From UBA1794 sp031552405 (lineage in GTDB: Bacteria > Bacteroidota > Bacteroidia > Bacteroidales > Bacteroidaceae): a DNA stretch of 64,000 bases. How positions within the stretch are numbered: the stretch's first letter is position 1; each line of letters begins with the position of its first letter. The DNA is taken from positions 1 through 64,000 of the forward strand of contig JAVBMN010000026.1 in NCBI GenBank assembly GCA_031552405.1, given 5' to 3'. The notes beneath the pieces were generated by a model. The model was not told where the DNA came from. It ran no database searches and saw nothing but the letters and a program-made list of their open reading frames with translations. Below, one piece after another: positions 45,701-53,307 of this stretch. A program made the position numbers and the translations under genes.

Positions 45701-46024
45701 AATGCACGCGAATTAGTTTGGATCAATATGCCCGAAAACGGAGTATCTATCGGTGAGGATGCCTTCTGGAATTGTTACAACATCGGTTCCGAGCCCTATC
45801 CTTATGATGTAGAATCGGCTACAGAAGATACCCCTCTAATTCTTCTGTCAACACTCAGCGAGGAAAGATTGAGTATTTATTCTGTTATAGAGCAAATACT
45901 CCCAGTCTGCAACACCTCCGGTGTACCGGTTATGCAACTTCACTTGCAGCAAGGTGACAACCTGATCACAGGGCTCCCCTCTGGTATTTACTTTATTTCC
46001 GGACAGAAAGTAATAATTCCCTGA
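42734..46024 (+). CDS. BspA-like leucine-rich-repeat surface protein, T9SS cargo (copy 3, four modules)
   Basis: 1096 aa. Signal peptide (IFLVVVCILPTFLQAQ) followed by four modules, each opening with a beta domain (TRFETNDIAYSTINENEVEV; TRFEIDGLVYSILNSDEVEV; FKFEKEGIAYRMTGQNEVSV; FIVGNVAYRSIGNNEAELIG), then LRR_5 repeats. The first three close with a cap such as TLYVPFEAYDNYMTDNNWKK. The C-terminus (LPVCNTSGVPVMQLHLQQ to YFISGQKVIIP) is nearly the same as in copy 1, and the similarity continues past the stop codon, so the ends share recent ancestry. It has its own promoter. Probably a longer adhesin of the same family. Confidence 0.88.
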   Translation: MRSLLLSSLRRIFLVVVCILPTFLQAQTRFETNDIAYSTINENEVEVVSRPSKYEGHVVIPQNVSNGKTTYQVTAIGNSAFKGCANLTTVTIPEGVTCIKDSVFYDCYLLNSVDFPQSLTSIGAYVFYSCYKLTSLTLSQGVKTIGANAFKSCSQMVSVVLPEELEELGELAFTGCAKLKILILPKSLKSIGGSAFFKCSGLTSVTFLGNRLESIEKKVFYDCSSLTSLTIPEGVKSIKEFAFYGCSSLTALELPASVTDWGDSLLNKCDQLTSVKLSHISPPSAFFSNVLKRRDLTLYIPLGTYYRYARYYTLQEIVEYGTETRFEIDGLVYSILNSDEVEVSGVTREGREMENRVVPKEITHKGHVYQVTQIGEDAFHSYVILKTITLPENMTRLGASAFYAAKNLTSIIIPEGVPAVETRAFYFCESLVEAVIPSTVKSIEYEAFAGSSNLRSVTVTAITPATINSSSNYRPFSSLLATLYVPFEAYDNYMTDNNWKKYFQGIIGYGTVPSEFKFEKEGIAYRMTGQNEVSVQSKPSKYKGSLVIPDKVVEGGKTFHVTSIASSAFDECENLNSVSIPEGVKYIESGAFNRCIALTEVSIPQTLNIIEKNAFQACWVLRKVTLPTQLKELGEAVFQGCASLESVSIPLGIKKIGNDLFYGCTSLTSITIPETVESIENWAFCGCSSLSSITIPKNVKSIGDYAFAGSFNLISVDLSEGLETIGKRAFENCSSLSSVTIPKTVETLGSHAFAYCNNLLDVTILGDIKEIKDYAFAYCHNLFYVAISEGVTSVGHAAFADCFNLIHVTIPSSITFYDTYVFNNCNRLSSIKLSNPDPEASSVSSSIFSKSTTTLFVPVGSLSAFSSSDHWKSFKEIIEYNTATMLNEEFIVGNVAYRSIGNNEAELIGFPIDYKGEYSIPASVTYKGVTYQVTRIGNCAFAYCKELISIVIPEGITSIGEKAFYDCHYIVSVVLPKNSLTSIGKQAFYNARELVWINMPENGVSIGEDAFWNCYNIGSEPYPYDVESATEDTPLILLSTLSEERLSIYSVIEQILPVCNTSGVPVMQLHLQQGDNLITGLPSGIYFISGQKVIIP

Positions 46025-46048
46025 CACAAAGGATTCCTAAGGAGACTC

Positions 46049-46226
46049 GTGCTTTTAAAAACTCGTGCCCACCAATCGAAAAATTGATGGGCACGAGTTT
46101 TTAAATTGGTGCGCACCAATCCGCCCCCAATCCAGGCCTGAGTTCAAGACATCTCAGGCCTGAGATTTGAAAAGACAGGCCTGAGATTTCAAAACGCAAG
46201 GCTGAGATTACCGAAGTGCTGGCTTG
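46049..46226. repeat. Composite palindrome array, 21-22-base period (about 9 units)
   Basis: GTGCGCAC-type units start at 46049, 46065, 46087 and 46109 (spacings 16, 22, 22). CAGGCCTG-type units start at 46133, 46155, 46176, 46197 and 46219 (22, 21, 21, 22). It is one GTGCGCAC-type unit shorter than the array at 35.5 kb, so unit number varies between copies. Confidence 0.88.
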
Positions 46227-46306
46227 CGTTTTCACATTGAAAAACCAAGGATAACTGGTGGAGGCATTCGAATTTCTGCTGTAATAAAACAGAAACACGC
46301 TTCAAT

Positions 46307-46440
46307 CCTCCACGTTCCACTACCTTCTGAAACGCCTTACCACAAAGGTTTTCGAGGTGGAGGGTTGTTTTTTACACGTTCCACTCAAGGCGTTTTTTGT
46401 GGAAGGATGAATCAAAAAAGTGGAAAGTGGAACGTGGAGG
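46307..46440. repeat. 134-base element with 15-base terminal inverted repeats
   Basis: CCTCCACGTTCCACT (46307-46321) and its exact complement AGTGGAACGTGGAGG (46426-46440). The ends are fully conserved against copy 1 although the interior carries substitutions and a short insertion before the right end. Confidence 0.75.
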
Positions 46441-46464
46441 GAGATTGTATTTTGCCTGAACGCA

Positions 46465-46611
46465 TCATTCCTGCAACAACCAGTCAATGATTGATCTAAT
46501 CCTTATTGTGTGACCTTCTGCTTCAACAATCCTATCTTCATTCATGGTAATCAGCGTTAACTTCTCACGCTTATTAAGCGTCCAAACTGCACTATTCCCG
46601 CTGTTTTTCAT
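46465..46611 (-). CDS. Short hypothetical ORF, possibly a remnant
   Basis: 48-residue open frame from an ATG at 46611 to a TGA at 46465. The C-terminal part (MNEDRIVEAEGHTIRIRSII and DWLLQE) has a protein-like composition with alternating charged and hydrophobic residues. It is not recognised. It may be a real small gene, the tail of a decayed gene, or chance. No promoter was found. Confidence 0.25.
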   Translation of the reverse strand: MKNSGNSAVWTLNKREKLTLITMNEDRIVEAEGHTIRIRSIIDWLLQE

Positions 46612-46698
46612 TTTTAGACTGCACTATTCCAAACAAAACTGTTTCCAAACTGCACTATATTCCCACAACAGAGAAGCGTGGAAGCACCCCAAAAGCGC

Positions 46699-46756
46699 CC
46701 CTCCACTCCAAAGCCCCTTCGTACAAAGGGTTTCAGAGGTTAGTGGAACGTGGAGG
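46699..46756. repeat. Remnant of the inverted-repeat element
   Basis: The right end AGTGGAACGTGGAGG (46742-46756) is intact and followed by GTTGT; the left end is reduced to CCTCCACT (46700-46707). The interior shares ACAAAGGGTTTC-like sequence with the larger elements. Third, shortened copy of the family. Confidence 0.55.
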
Positions 46757-46804
46757 GTTGTGCAACGCATCCCAAAAGTTGTACTATATCTCCCATAAAA
46801 AGTG

Positions 46805-46813
46805 TATCTTTGC
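46805..46813 (+). promoter_or_regulatory. -7 element of the YgjP-like gene
   Basis: TATCTTTGC, only 5 bases before the ATG at 46819, so the message would be nearly leaderless. It excludes the upstream in-frame ATG at 46750. Confidence 0.7.
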
Positions 46814-46818
46814 AGTCA

Positions 46819-47538
46819 ATGAACTGGAACAACTTCTCCGACCCCGAGCTGGGGCCTATCCACCTACATCCCAATCCGCGTGCCCGTCACATTATTTGCC
46901 GGTACAAGGAAGGTGGTGAGTTACATGTCACCATTCCACCTTATATTACCCGCACCGAACTTGAGAAAGTGCTCCAGGAGCTGCGGCCCCGCCTGCTAAA
47001 AAACAAAGAAAAAGCAAAAGAATCCACCCCCATCGACGAAAGCTACCGCCTGGACTCTCCCTGGATCTCTCTTTCCCTGATGCGTACAACCGGCAGTCAC
47101 TTTGCTTTGCGGCAACAAAAGGACTCAGATACCTACACCGCCACCCTCCTCGTACCCGAAGGAACAGAGTTCCACACGCCCGCCACCCAGGAGATGTTAC
47201 GAAAACTCCTTGTCGAAATTCTGCGCCGCAGAGCGAAAGAAGTACTCCCACCCCTACTCCACAAATTGGCAAAGGCCCACGGATTCCAGTACGCCAAAGT
47301 CAGCATTCACGACAGTCATTCCCGCTGGGGAAGTTGCTCAGGCAGAAAAAATATCAGCCTTAGCCTCTACCTCATGCTCCTGCCGGAGGAACTGGTGCAC
47401 TATGTACTTCTGCACGAACTGTGCCACACCGTGGAAATGAACCACAGCGCCGCCTTCTGGGCGTTACTCGACCGCCACACCGAAAATCGCTCGCTGAAGC
47501 TGCGGGATACGCTGAAGCACTATCATACAGTACTCTGA
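46819..47538 (+). CDS. YgjP-like metallopeptidase (M48-related, DUF45)
   Basis: 239 aa from the ATG chosen after the promoter (MNWNNFSDPELGPIHLHPNP). The zinc-binding HELCH motif is at residues 199-203, with NHSAAFWALLDRH downstream as the usual third part. SHSRWGSCSGRKNISLS before it is the conserved YgjP/UTP-pyrophosphatase-family block. No signal peptide or membrane segment, so cytoplasmic. The physiological substrate is unknown for the family. Confidence 0.85.
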   Translation: MNWNNFSDPELGPIHLHPNPRARHIICRYKEGGELHVTIPPYITRTELEKVLQELRPRLLKNKEKAKESTPIDESYRLDSPWISLSLMRTTGSHFALRQQKDSDTYTATLLVPEGTEFHTPATQEMLRKLLVEILRRRAKEVLPPLLHKLAKAHGFQYAKVSIHDSHSRWGSCSGRKNISLSLYLMLLPEELVHYVLLHELCHTVEMNHSAAFWALLDRHTENRSLKLRDTLKHYHTVL

Positions 47539-47567
47539 ATACCAATACTCACTAAACCTCTCTCATT

Positions 47568-48146
47568 ATGAAGAAAACATTTTGGCACACAAAAGCGCTG
47601 ACAGTCATAACAATATGCCTGTGTTGTAACAACATGTACGCCCTCTCGAATACAAAAGAGGCTATACTCCCTGCCCTGACAGATACGAAAGATCAACTGG
47701 ATTACGCAACCTGTAACAACCCCCATCTGCTTAAAACTTGTCTGGATACAATACTAATTACGCATAAAGCACAATTAGCGATCGCTCAGGCAAAATGGGA
47801 TACAGGTGTTACCTCCACCATGAATCAAGGCAATCAGGAAATGATAGATTATTACAAGGAAGTATTGATAAAGCTGTCCGCATTCTACCCCAAAGGACAT
47901 TTCAACAACCTGACTCCCGAAAAATATTTCGATGGAGTCATCTCAGAAAGTTCTCTTTGGAACAAAATCATATTAGAACCACTTGGAACCGGAACAGGGG
48001 GAACGGTCGTTTCTATTATAGCAGGAGGAAATGTAATGAATGATCTTAAAAAGAAGATTGCCGAAATGGTAAGCTCATTAGTATTGTCTTATGGAATAGA
48101 AAATCCGGAAAACTTACACGTCTGGAAAGAAGAGTGGATGAAATAA
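47568..48146 (+). CDS. Secreted hypothetical protein
   Basis: 192 aa. The N-terminus MKKTFWHTKALTVITICLCC then NNMYA looks like a signal peptide; the cysteines near residues 18-20 could allow lipoprotein processing, but the lipobox is poor. The mature part is mostly helical (DTILITHKAQLAIAQAKWDT; MIDYYKEVLIKLSAFYPKG) with a Gly-rich turn (EPLGTGTGGTVVSIIAGG). Not recognised. It starts 29 bases after the metallopeptidase gene and may share its message. Confidence 0.65.
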   Translation: MKKTFWHTKALTVITICLCCNNMYALSNTKEAILPALTDTKDQLDYATCNNPHLLKTCLDTILITHKAQLAIAQAKWDTGVTSTMNQGNQEMIDYYKEVLIKLSAFYPKGHFNNLTPEKYFDGVISESSLWNKIILEPLGTGTGGTVVSIIAGGNVMNDLKKKIAEMVSSLVLSYGIENPENLHVWKEEWMK

Positions 48147-48222
48147 GTCCATTCTTCGCACCCCAATCCCCATTCACAAAGAATGATGAACCTTTTGTTT
48201 TATAAACTTTTTCGCCCTATTC

Positions 48223-48255
48223 TTTGCACAGGAATAATATAATAGCTATTTTTGC
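48223..48255 (+). promoter_or_regulatory. Promoter of rimP-nusA-infB
   Basis: TTTG (48223-48226), 20-base spacer, TATTTTTGC (48247-48255). Full Bacteroidota consensus, 61 bases before rimP. Confidence 0.85.
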
Positions 48256-48275
48256 AGCGTGAAAGATGAATTGTG

Positions 48276-48299
48276 AGGGCGATGTGAGCCCTTTTTTTG
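48276..48299 (+). promoter_or_regulatory. Terminator-like hairpin in the rimP leader
   Basis: AGGGC (48276-48280), 7-base loop, GCCCT (48288-48292), then a T-tract. It lies between the promoter and the rimP start, so it would stop many transcripts after about 40 nt. It looks like an attenuator of the operon; the sensing mechanism is unknown. Confidence 0.65.
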
Positions 48300-48316
48300 T
48301 ATCTGTATAAAAGGAA

Positions 48317-48784
48317 ATGATAGAAAAAAACACTGTTAATCAGATTGTTGAAGAGTGGATTGAAGGCAAGGACTACTTTGTCGCAGACATTATTATCCAT
48401 CCGGATAACAAAATCGTAGTGGAAATTGACCACGCCCAAGGGGTATGGATTGACGATTGTGTGGAACTGAGCCGACACATAGAATCACACCTGAACCGTG
48501 ATGAGGAAGACTTTGAACTGGAAGTAGGATCAGCCGGAATCGGGCAACCCTTCAAAGTACAACGCCAATACACCATCCACATCGGTCACGATGTAGAGGT
48601 GCTCACCAAGGAAGGTAAAAAGATGCAAGGGGTGCTCAAAGCAGCCAATGAAAGCCATTTTACCCTCTCAACGATGCAGAAAGTCAAAGAAGAAGGCGCC
48701 AAACGCCCCAAAATGACCGAAGTAGACCTAACTTTGAATTATAACGATATAAAATATACCAAATACCTAATAAGCTTTAAATAA
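48317..48784 (+). CDS. rimP: Ribosome maturation factor RimP
   Basis: 155 aa assembly factor for the 30S subunit. VEIDHAQGVWIDDCVELSRHIE and LEVGSAGIGQPFKVQRQY correspond to the conserved N-terminal domain (VDHxxGVxxxDC, EVSSPGxxRPL in other phyla); the C-terminal SH3-like barrel follows. It starts the rimP-nusA-infB operon, 2 bases before nusA. Confidence 0.93.
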   Translation: MIEKNTVNQIVEEWIEGKDYFVADIIIHPDNKIVVEIDHAQGVWIDDCVELSRHIESHLNRDEEDFELEVGSAGIGQPFKVQRQYTIHIGHDVEVLTKEGKKMQGVLKAANESHFTLSTMQKVKEEGAKRPKMTEVDLTLNYNDIKYTKYLISFK

Positions 48785-48786
48785 TT

Positions 48787-50055
48787 ATGGCTAAGAAAGA
48801 GGAAACCATCAGTTTGATAGATACTTTCAAAGAATTTAAAGAACTAAAGAACATTGACCGCACCACCATGGTGAGCGTACTCGAAGAGTCGTTCCGCAGT
48901 GTGATTGCCAAAATGTTTGGTACGGATGAGAACTATGACGTGATTGTGAACCCCGACAAAGGCGACTTTGAGATCTGGCGCAACCGCACCGTAGTAGAAG
49001 ATGAGGAGTTGGAGAATCCCAACATGGAAATTTCTCTTTCCGAAGCACGAAAGATCGATTCTTCATATGAAGCAGGTGAAGAGGTGACGGATGAGGTACA
49101 CTTTGCCGACTTTGGCCGCCGCGCCATCCTGAACTTGCGACAAGCACTGGCTTCCAAGATTCTGGAGCTGGAAAAAGACAGTATTTACACCAAATACATC
49201 GATCAGGTAGGTACTATTATAGCCGCCGAGGTATACCAGGTATGGAAAAAAGAAATTCTGATGCTCGACGATGAAGGCAACGAGTTGCTTCTGCCCAAAT
49301 CAGAACAAATACCCAGCGACTTCTACCGCAAAGGTGAAACCGTACGCGCCGTAGTAGCCCGCGTGGACAATAAAAACAACAACCCCAAGATCATCCTGAG
49401 CCGCACTTCGCCCCTCTTTCTGGAACGCCTCCTGGAAATGGAAGTGCCGGAAATTGCCGATGGCCTTATTACCATAAAGAAAGTAGCCCGTATCCCGGGT
49501 GAACGCGCCAAGATAGCCGTAGAAAGCTATGATGAACGCATTGACCCGGTAGGTGCCTGCGTAGGTGTAAAAGGAAGCCGCATCCACGGCATTGTACGCG
49601 AACTGAGAAATGAAAACATTGACGTAATCAACTACACTCAAAACACTCCTCTCTTTGTACAGCGCGCCCTGAGCCCGGCTAAGGTTACCAACATCATTCT
49701 GAACGAGGAAGAACGAAAAGCGGAAGTACACCTGAAACCCGAAGAAGTGTCACTGGCCATCGGAAAAAGCGGTTTGAACATCAAGCTTGCCAGCATGCTT
49801 ACCGAATACACCATCGACGTATTCCGCGATCTGCCCGAAGGACAGCTTGAGGACGAAGACATCTACCTCGATGAGTTCAAAGATGAAATTGACGAATGGG
49901 TAATTGACGCCATTAAAGCAATCGGCATTGATACTGCAAAAGCCGTACTCACCGCTCCACGTGAAATGCTGATTGAGAAAGCCGACTTGGAGGAAGACAC
50001 TGTGGATGAAGTACTTCGCATCCTCAAACAGGAATTTGAAGATTTAGAAGAATAA
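48787..50055 (+). CDS. nusA: Transcription elongation factor NusA
   Basis: 422 aa. N-terminal RNA-polymerase-binding domain (residues 1-125), S1 domain (FYRKGETVRAVVARVDNKN), two KH domains (VGACVGVKGSRIHGIVREL; VSLAIGKSGLNIKLAS), and an acidic C-terminal helical tail. It lacks the two long acidic repeats of E. coli NusA, normal for Bacteroidota. Sits between rimP and infB. Confidence 0.95.
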   Translation: MAKKEETISLIDTFKEFKELKNIDRTTMVSVLEESFRSVIAKMFGTDENYDVIVNPDKGDFEIWRNRTVVEDEELENPNMEISLSEARKIDSSYEAGEEVTDEVHFADFGRRAILNLRQALASKILELEKDSIYTKYIDQVGTIIAAEVYQVWKKEILMLDDEGNELLLPKSEQIPSDFYRKGETVRAVVARVDNKNNNPKIILSRTSPLFLERLLEMEVPEIADGLITIKKVARIPGERAKIAVESYDERIDPVGACVGVKGSRIHGIVRELRNENIDVINYTQNTPLFVQRALSPAKVTNIILNEEERKAEVHLKPEEVSLAIGKSGLNIKLASMLTEYTIDVFRDLPEGQLEDEDIYLDEFKDEIDEWVIDAIKAIGIDTAKAVLTAPREMLIEKADLEEDTVDEVLRILKQEFEDLEE

Positions 50056-50211
50056 AGCAATCGGCTTTCACAGCAAGAACTCGCAACAGGATTGTTGAAA
50101 ATGAGAGATGAAAAAGGGAGAACTCCTGGCGACGATTTGCTGTAAGTCGCACAAATAAAAAAAGCAATATTCAAATTGCAAATTGTGAATTGTTAATTGA
50201 AGATACTTTAA

Positions 50212-53200
50212 ATGGATATACGATTAAGTAAAGTAGCAAGAGATTTAAATGTGGGAATCAAGACGGTAGTCGAATTTCTGCAAAAGAAAGGGTATGAAAT
50301 CGAGACAAATCCTAACTTCAAGATATCGAACGAGCAGTTCAATATCCTTGTTACGGAATTCAGCACCGACAAAGACCAACGCATCAAAACTGAAAAGCTG
50401 ATGCAAGAACGCATTTCAGCCAAAGAACGTAACAAGGTTACGAACAAGGAAGAAAAAAAGACCTCGCCTATCCAGGAGAATGAGATCAAAACCGCAATTC
50501 CCAAAGATGCAATGCCTAAGTTCAAGCCTGTAGGTAAGATTGATCTGGACAGTCTGAACAAGCCCCGCCGCACCGAAGCGGAGCCCATAAAGGAAGCCGC
50601 ACCGATACAGAAGGTGAAAGAAACAGCACCCGTAGCGCCCGCCATCGTGGAGGTTAAAGCAGAGGTTGTAGAGAAACAACCGGAAGTTCAACCGACCGCA
50701 CAACCGGCAGCAGCACAACCTGAGGTTCAGCCAAAGGCAGAACCGGTAGTGGCAAAAGAGCCCGTTGTAGAGAAAGCTCCGGAACCCGTATCTGCTCCCG
50801 TTGCAGAAGTGACACCTGCTCCTGTAGCAGAAGTTGCGATAGAAAATAAGGAAGAAAGTGCAGAAATATTCACTCTACGTTCCTCAGAGCCTATCACTAA
50901 CAAGATCAATGTAGTAGGCAGAATAGACTTGGCGCTGCTAAACCAAAGCACCCGCCCCAAGAAGAAATCCAAAGAGGAGAAGAAAAAGGAACGGGAAGAG
51001 AAGGATCGTGTACGTGTAGAGCAGCGTAAACAAATGAAGGATGCCATCATCCGCGAAATCCGTAAAGATGCACCCGCAGGAGGAGGAACAACCAATCCTG
51101 CCGAGAGGAGCGATGACCCCAAGAAAAAACGTAGCCGTATCAACAAAGGCCGCGTAGACATATCTACCGTACAAGGCACCAATGCCCCAAGTAACAACAA
51201 CCAAGGCAACAATGCCAACCGTGGCGACAGGGACAGAAGACCCAACAGACCCGGCGGCGGCCCTGCCGGAGCCGGAGGTGGAGCCGGAAGAGGACAGCAA
51301 AGACGCTCTCCCGTCAGCAAGCCTGATGTGAATGATGAAGACGTAGCAAAACAGGTAAAAGAAACCCTGGCTCGTCTTACCAACAAAGGAAAAACGAAGT
51401 CTTCTAAGTATCGTAAGGAAAAACGCGATTCTGCATACAACCGTCAGCAGGAACTGGAAAACCAGGAGATGGAGGACAGCAGAACACTGAAGATCACCGA
51501 GTTTGTAACTGCCAACGAGCTGGCCAACATGATGAACATACCTGTGACCAAGGTTATTGGTACCTGTATGAGCATCGGTATGATGGTATCCATCAACCAG
51601 CGTCTGGACGCAGAAGCAATCAACCTGGTAGCTGAAGAATTCGGATTCCAGACTGAGTATATCAGTGCCGAAGTTTCGCAAGCCATTGTGGAAGAAGAAG
51701 ATAAAGAGGAAGACCTCCTGCCGCGCGCTCCTATCGTAACCGTAATGGGACACGTAGACCACGGTAAAACTTCACTGCTTGACTACATCCGTAAAGCGAA
51801 CGTAATAGCCGGCGAGGCCGGAGGTATTACCCAGCACATCGGAGCCTACAATGTAAAGCTGGAAGACGGACGCCGTATCACCTTCCTGGATACCCCCGGT
51901 CATGAGGCATTTACCGCTATGCGTGCCCGTGGTGCAAAAGCTACGGACATCGCCATCATTATCATTGCAGCGGATGATGACGTGATGCCTCAAACCAAAG
52001 AGGCTATAAACCACGCAGCCGCAGCGGGCGTTCCCATGATATTTGCTATCAACAAGGTGGATAAACCCGCGGCAAACCCCGAAAAGATAAAAGAGACACT
52101 GGCCAACATGAACTACCTTGTAGAAGCATGGGGTGGTAAGTATCAGTCGCAAGACATCTCTGCCAAGCAAGGTATGGGTGTAAAGGAATTGATGGAAAAG
52201 GTACTCCTTGAAGCTGAAATGTTAGACCTGAAAGCAAACCCGAGCCGTAATGCTACCGGATCTGTGATTGAGTCGACACTGGATAAAGGACGCGGATATG
52301 TAGCCACTGTACTGGTATCCAACGGAACCCTGAAGATGGGTGATGTGGTATTGGCCGGTACCAACTACGGACGCATCAAGGCGATGTTCAACGAGCGTAA
52401 CCAACGCATCCAGCAGGCGGGCCCCTCAGAACCGGTATTGATACTGGGACTCAACGGTGCTCCTCAGGCAGGTGACTCCTTCCATGTAATGGGCAGCGAC
52501 CAGGAAGCCCGCGAGATTGCCAACAAGCGCGAACAGCTGCAACGTGAACAGGGCCTCCGTACTCAGAAGATACTTACCCTCGACGAACTTGGGCGTCGTA
52601 TTGCACTGGGCGACTTCAAGGAACTCAATGTCATCGTGAAGGGTGACGTGGACGGTTCTATCGAAGCGTTGAGCGACTCGCTTATCAAGCTTTCTACAGA
52701 ACGTATCCAGGTAAATGTGATCCACAAAGCAGTAGGCCAGATTACCGAATCGGATGTGAGCCTTGCTGCTGCCTCAGACGCTATCATGATCGGTTTCCAG
52801 GTACGTCCTTCTGCCGCAGCCCGCAGGCTGGCCGAACAAGAAGGGGTAGATATACGTATGTATTCTATCATCTATGATGCGATTGAGGAAATTACATCTG
52901 CAATGGAAGGTATGCTTGCACCGGTAGTGAAAGAACAGGTAACTGCTTCTATCGAAGTGCGTGAAGTGTTCCACATCACGAAGGTAGGTACCGTAGCCGG
53001 AGCCTTGGTGAAAGAAGGTAAGGTGAAACGTAGCGATAAAGCACGCCTCATTCGTGACGGTATCGTAGTGTTCACCGGACAGATCAACGCCCTGAAGCGT
53101 TTCAAAGATGATGTAAAAGATGTAGCTACTAACTTCGAGTGTGGTATCAGCCTTGTCAACTATCATGACATACAGGTAGGCGATATCATTGAATCATTCG

Positions 53201-53229
53201 AAGAAATAGAAGTAAAGCAGACACTCTAA
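50212..53229 (+). CDS. infB: Translation initiation factor IF-2
   Basis: 1005 aa. N-terminal IF2N domain (DIRLSKVARDLNVGIKTVVEF), then a long low-complexity linker (residues 75-400) rich in Ala/Pro/Val/Glu, then basic Gly/Arg/Asn-rich. The second IF2N domain (FVTANELANMMNIPVTKVIG) precedes the GTPase: GHVDHGKTS, DTPGHEAFTAMRARG, NKVD. Domains III and IV follow (KVGTVAGALVKEG). It places initiator tRNA on the 30S subunit. 156 bases separate it from nusA and hold no clear signal. A terminator follows. Confidence 0.96.
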   Translation: MDIRLSKVARDLNVGIKTVVEFLQKKGYEIETNPNFKISNEQFNILVTEFSTDKDQRIKTEKLMQERISAKERNKVTNKEEKKTSPIQENEIKTAIPKDAMPKFKPVGKIDLDSLNKPRRTEAEPIKEAAPIQKVKETAPVAPAIVEVKAEVVEKQPEVQPTAQPAAAQPEVQPKAEPVVAKEPVVEKAPEPVSAPVAEVTPAPVAEVAIENKEESAEIFTLRSSEPITNKINVVGRIDLALLNQSTRPKKKSKEEKKKEREEKDRVRVEQRKQMKDAIIREIRKDAPAGGGTTNPAERSDDPKKKRSRINKGRVDISTVQGTNAPSNNNQGNNANRGDRDRRPNRPGGGPAGAGGGAGRGQQRRSPVSKPDVNDEDVAKQVKETLARLTNKGKTKSSKYRKEKRDSAYNRQQELENQEMEDSRTLKITEFVTANELANMMNIPVTKVIGTCMSIGMMVSINQRLDAEAINLVAEEFGFQTEYISAEVSQAIVEEEDKEEDLLPRAPIVTVMGHVDHGKTSLLDYIRKANVIAGEAGGITQHIGAYNVKLEDGRRITFLDTPGHEAFTAMRARGAKATDIAIIIIAADDDVMPQTKEAINHAAAAGVPMIFAINKVDKPAANPEKIKETLANMNYLVEAWGGKYQSQDISAKQGMGVKELMEKVLLEAEMLDLKANPSRNATGSVIESTLDKGRGYVATVLVSNGTLKMGDVVLAGTNYGRIKAMFNERNQRIQQAGPSEPVLILGLNGAPQAGDSFHVMGSDQEAREIANKREQLQREQGLRTQKILTLDELGRRIALGDFKELNVIVKGDVDGSIEALSDSLIKLSTERIQVNVIHKAVGQITESDVSLAAASDAIMIGFQVRPSAAARRLAEQEGVDIRMYSIIYDAIEEITSAMEGMLAPVVKEQVTASIEVREVFHITKVGTVAGALVKEGKVKRSDKARLIRDGIVVFTGQINALKRFKDDVKDVATNFECGISLVNYHDIQVGDIIESFEEIEVKQTL

Positions 53230-53246
53230 GAGTTACACATAGTTCT

Positions 53247-53295
53247 CAAGTGAGCGGCCTGCCCTGAAAGAGTTGGCTGCTCACTTGTTTATATA
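53247..53295 (+). terminator. Terminator-like hairpin after infB
   Basis: CAAGTGAGC (53247-53255) pairs with GCTCACTTG (53279-53287), followed by TTTATATAGG. It ends the rimP-nusA-infB message, although the T-tract is modest and read-through into sufB is possible, since no suf promoter was found. Confidence 0.65.
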
Positions 53296-53307
53296 GGCGA
53301 AAAGAGT

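Larger units (their letters stand above)
46036..46447. repeat. Long direct repeat, copy 2 (right flank of the LRR locus)
   Basis: Same orientation as 35430-35858, with about 90% identity by eye over 46150-46447. The palindrome array comes first and the inverted-repeat element second, as in copy 1. Recombination between the copies would remove about 10.6 kb, including all three LRR genes. Confidence 0.9.
46025..46818. other. 794-base intergenic region with repeats
   Basis: Contains direct-repeat copy 2 with its palindrome array and terminal-inverted-repeat element, a short minus-strand open frame (46465-46611), three copies of ACTGCACTATTCC at about 32-base intervals (46586, 46618, 46649), and a remnant of the inverted-repeat element at 46699-46756. 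The promoter of the metallopeptidase gene is at the end. Confidence 0.6.

Noticed and set aside
50056..50211. Regulatory element between nusA and infB
   Set aside because: The 156 bases contain A/T-rich, partly self-similar sequence but no convincing promoter, hairpin or open frame.
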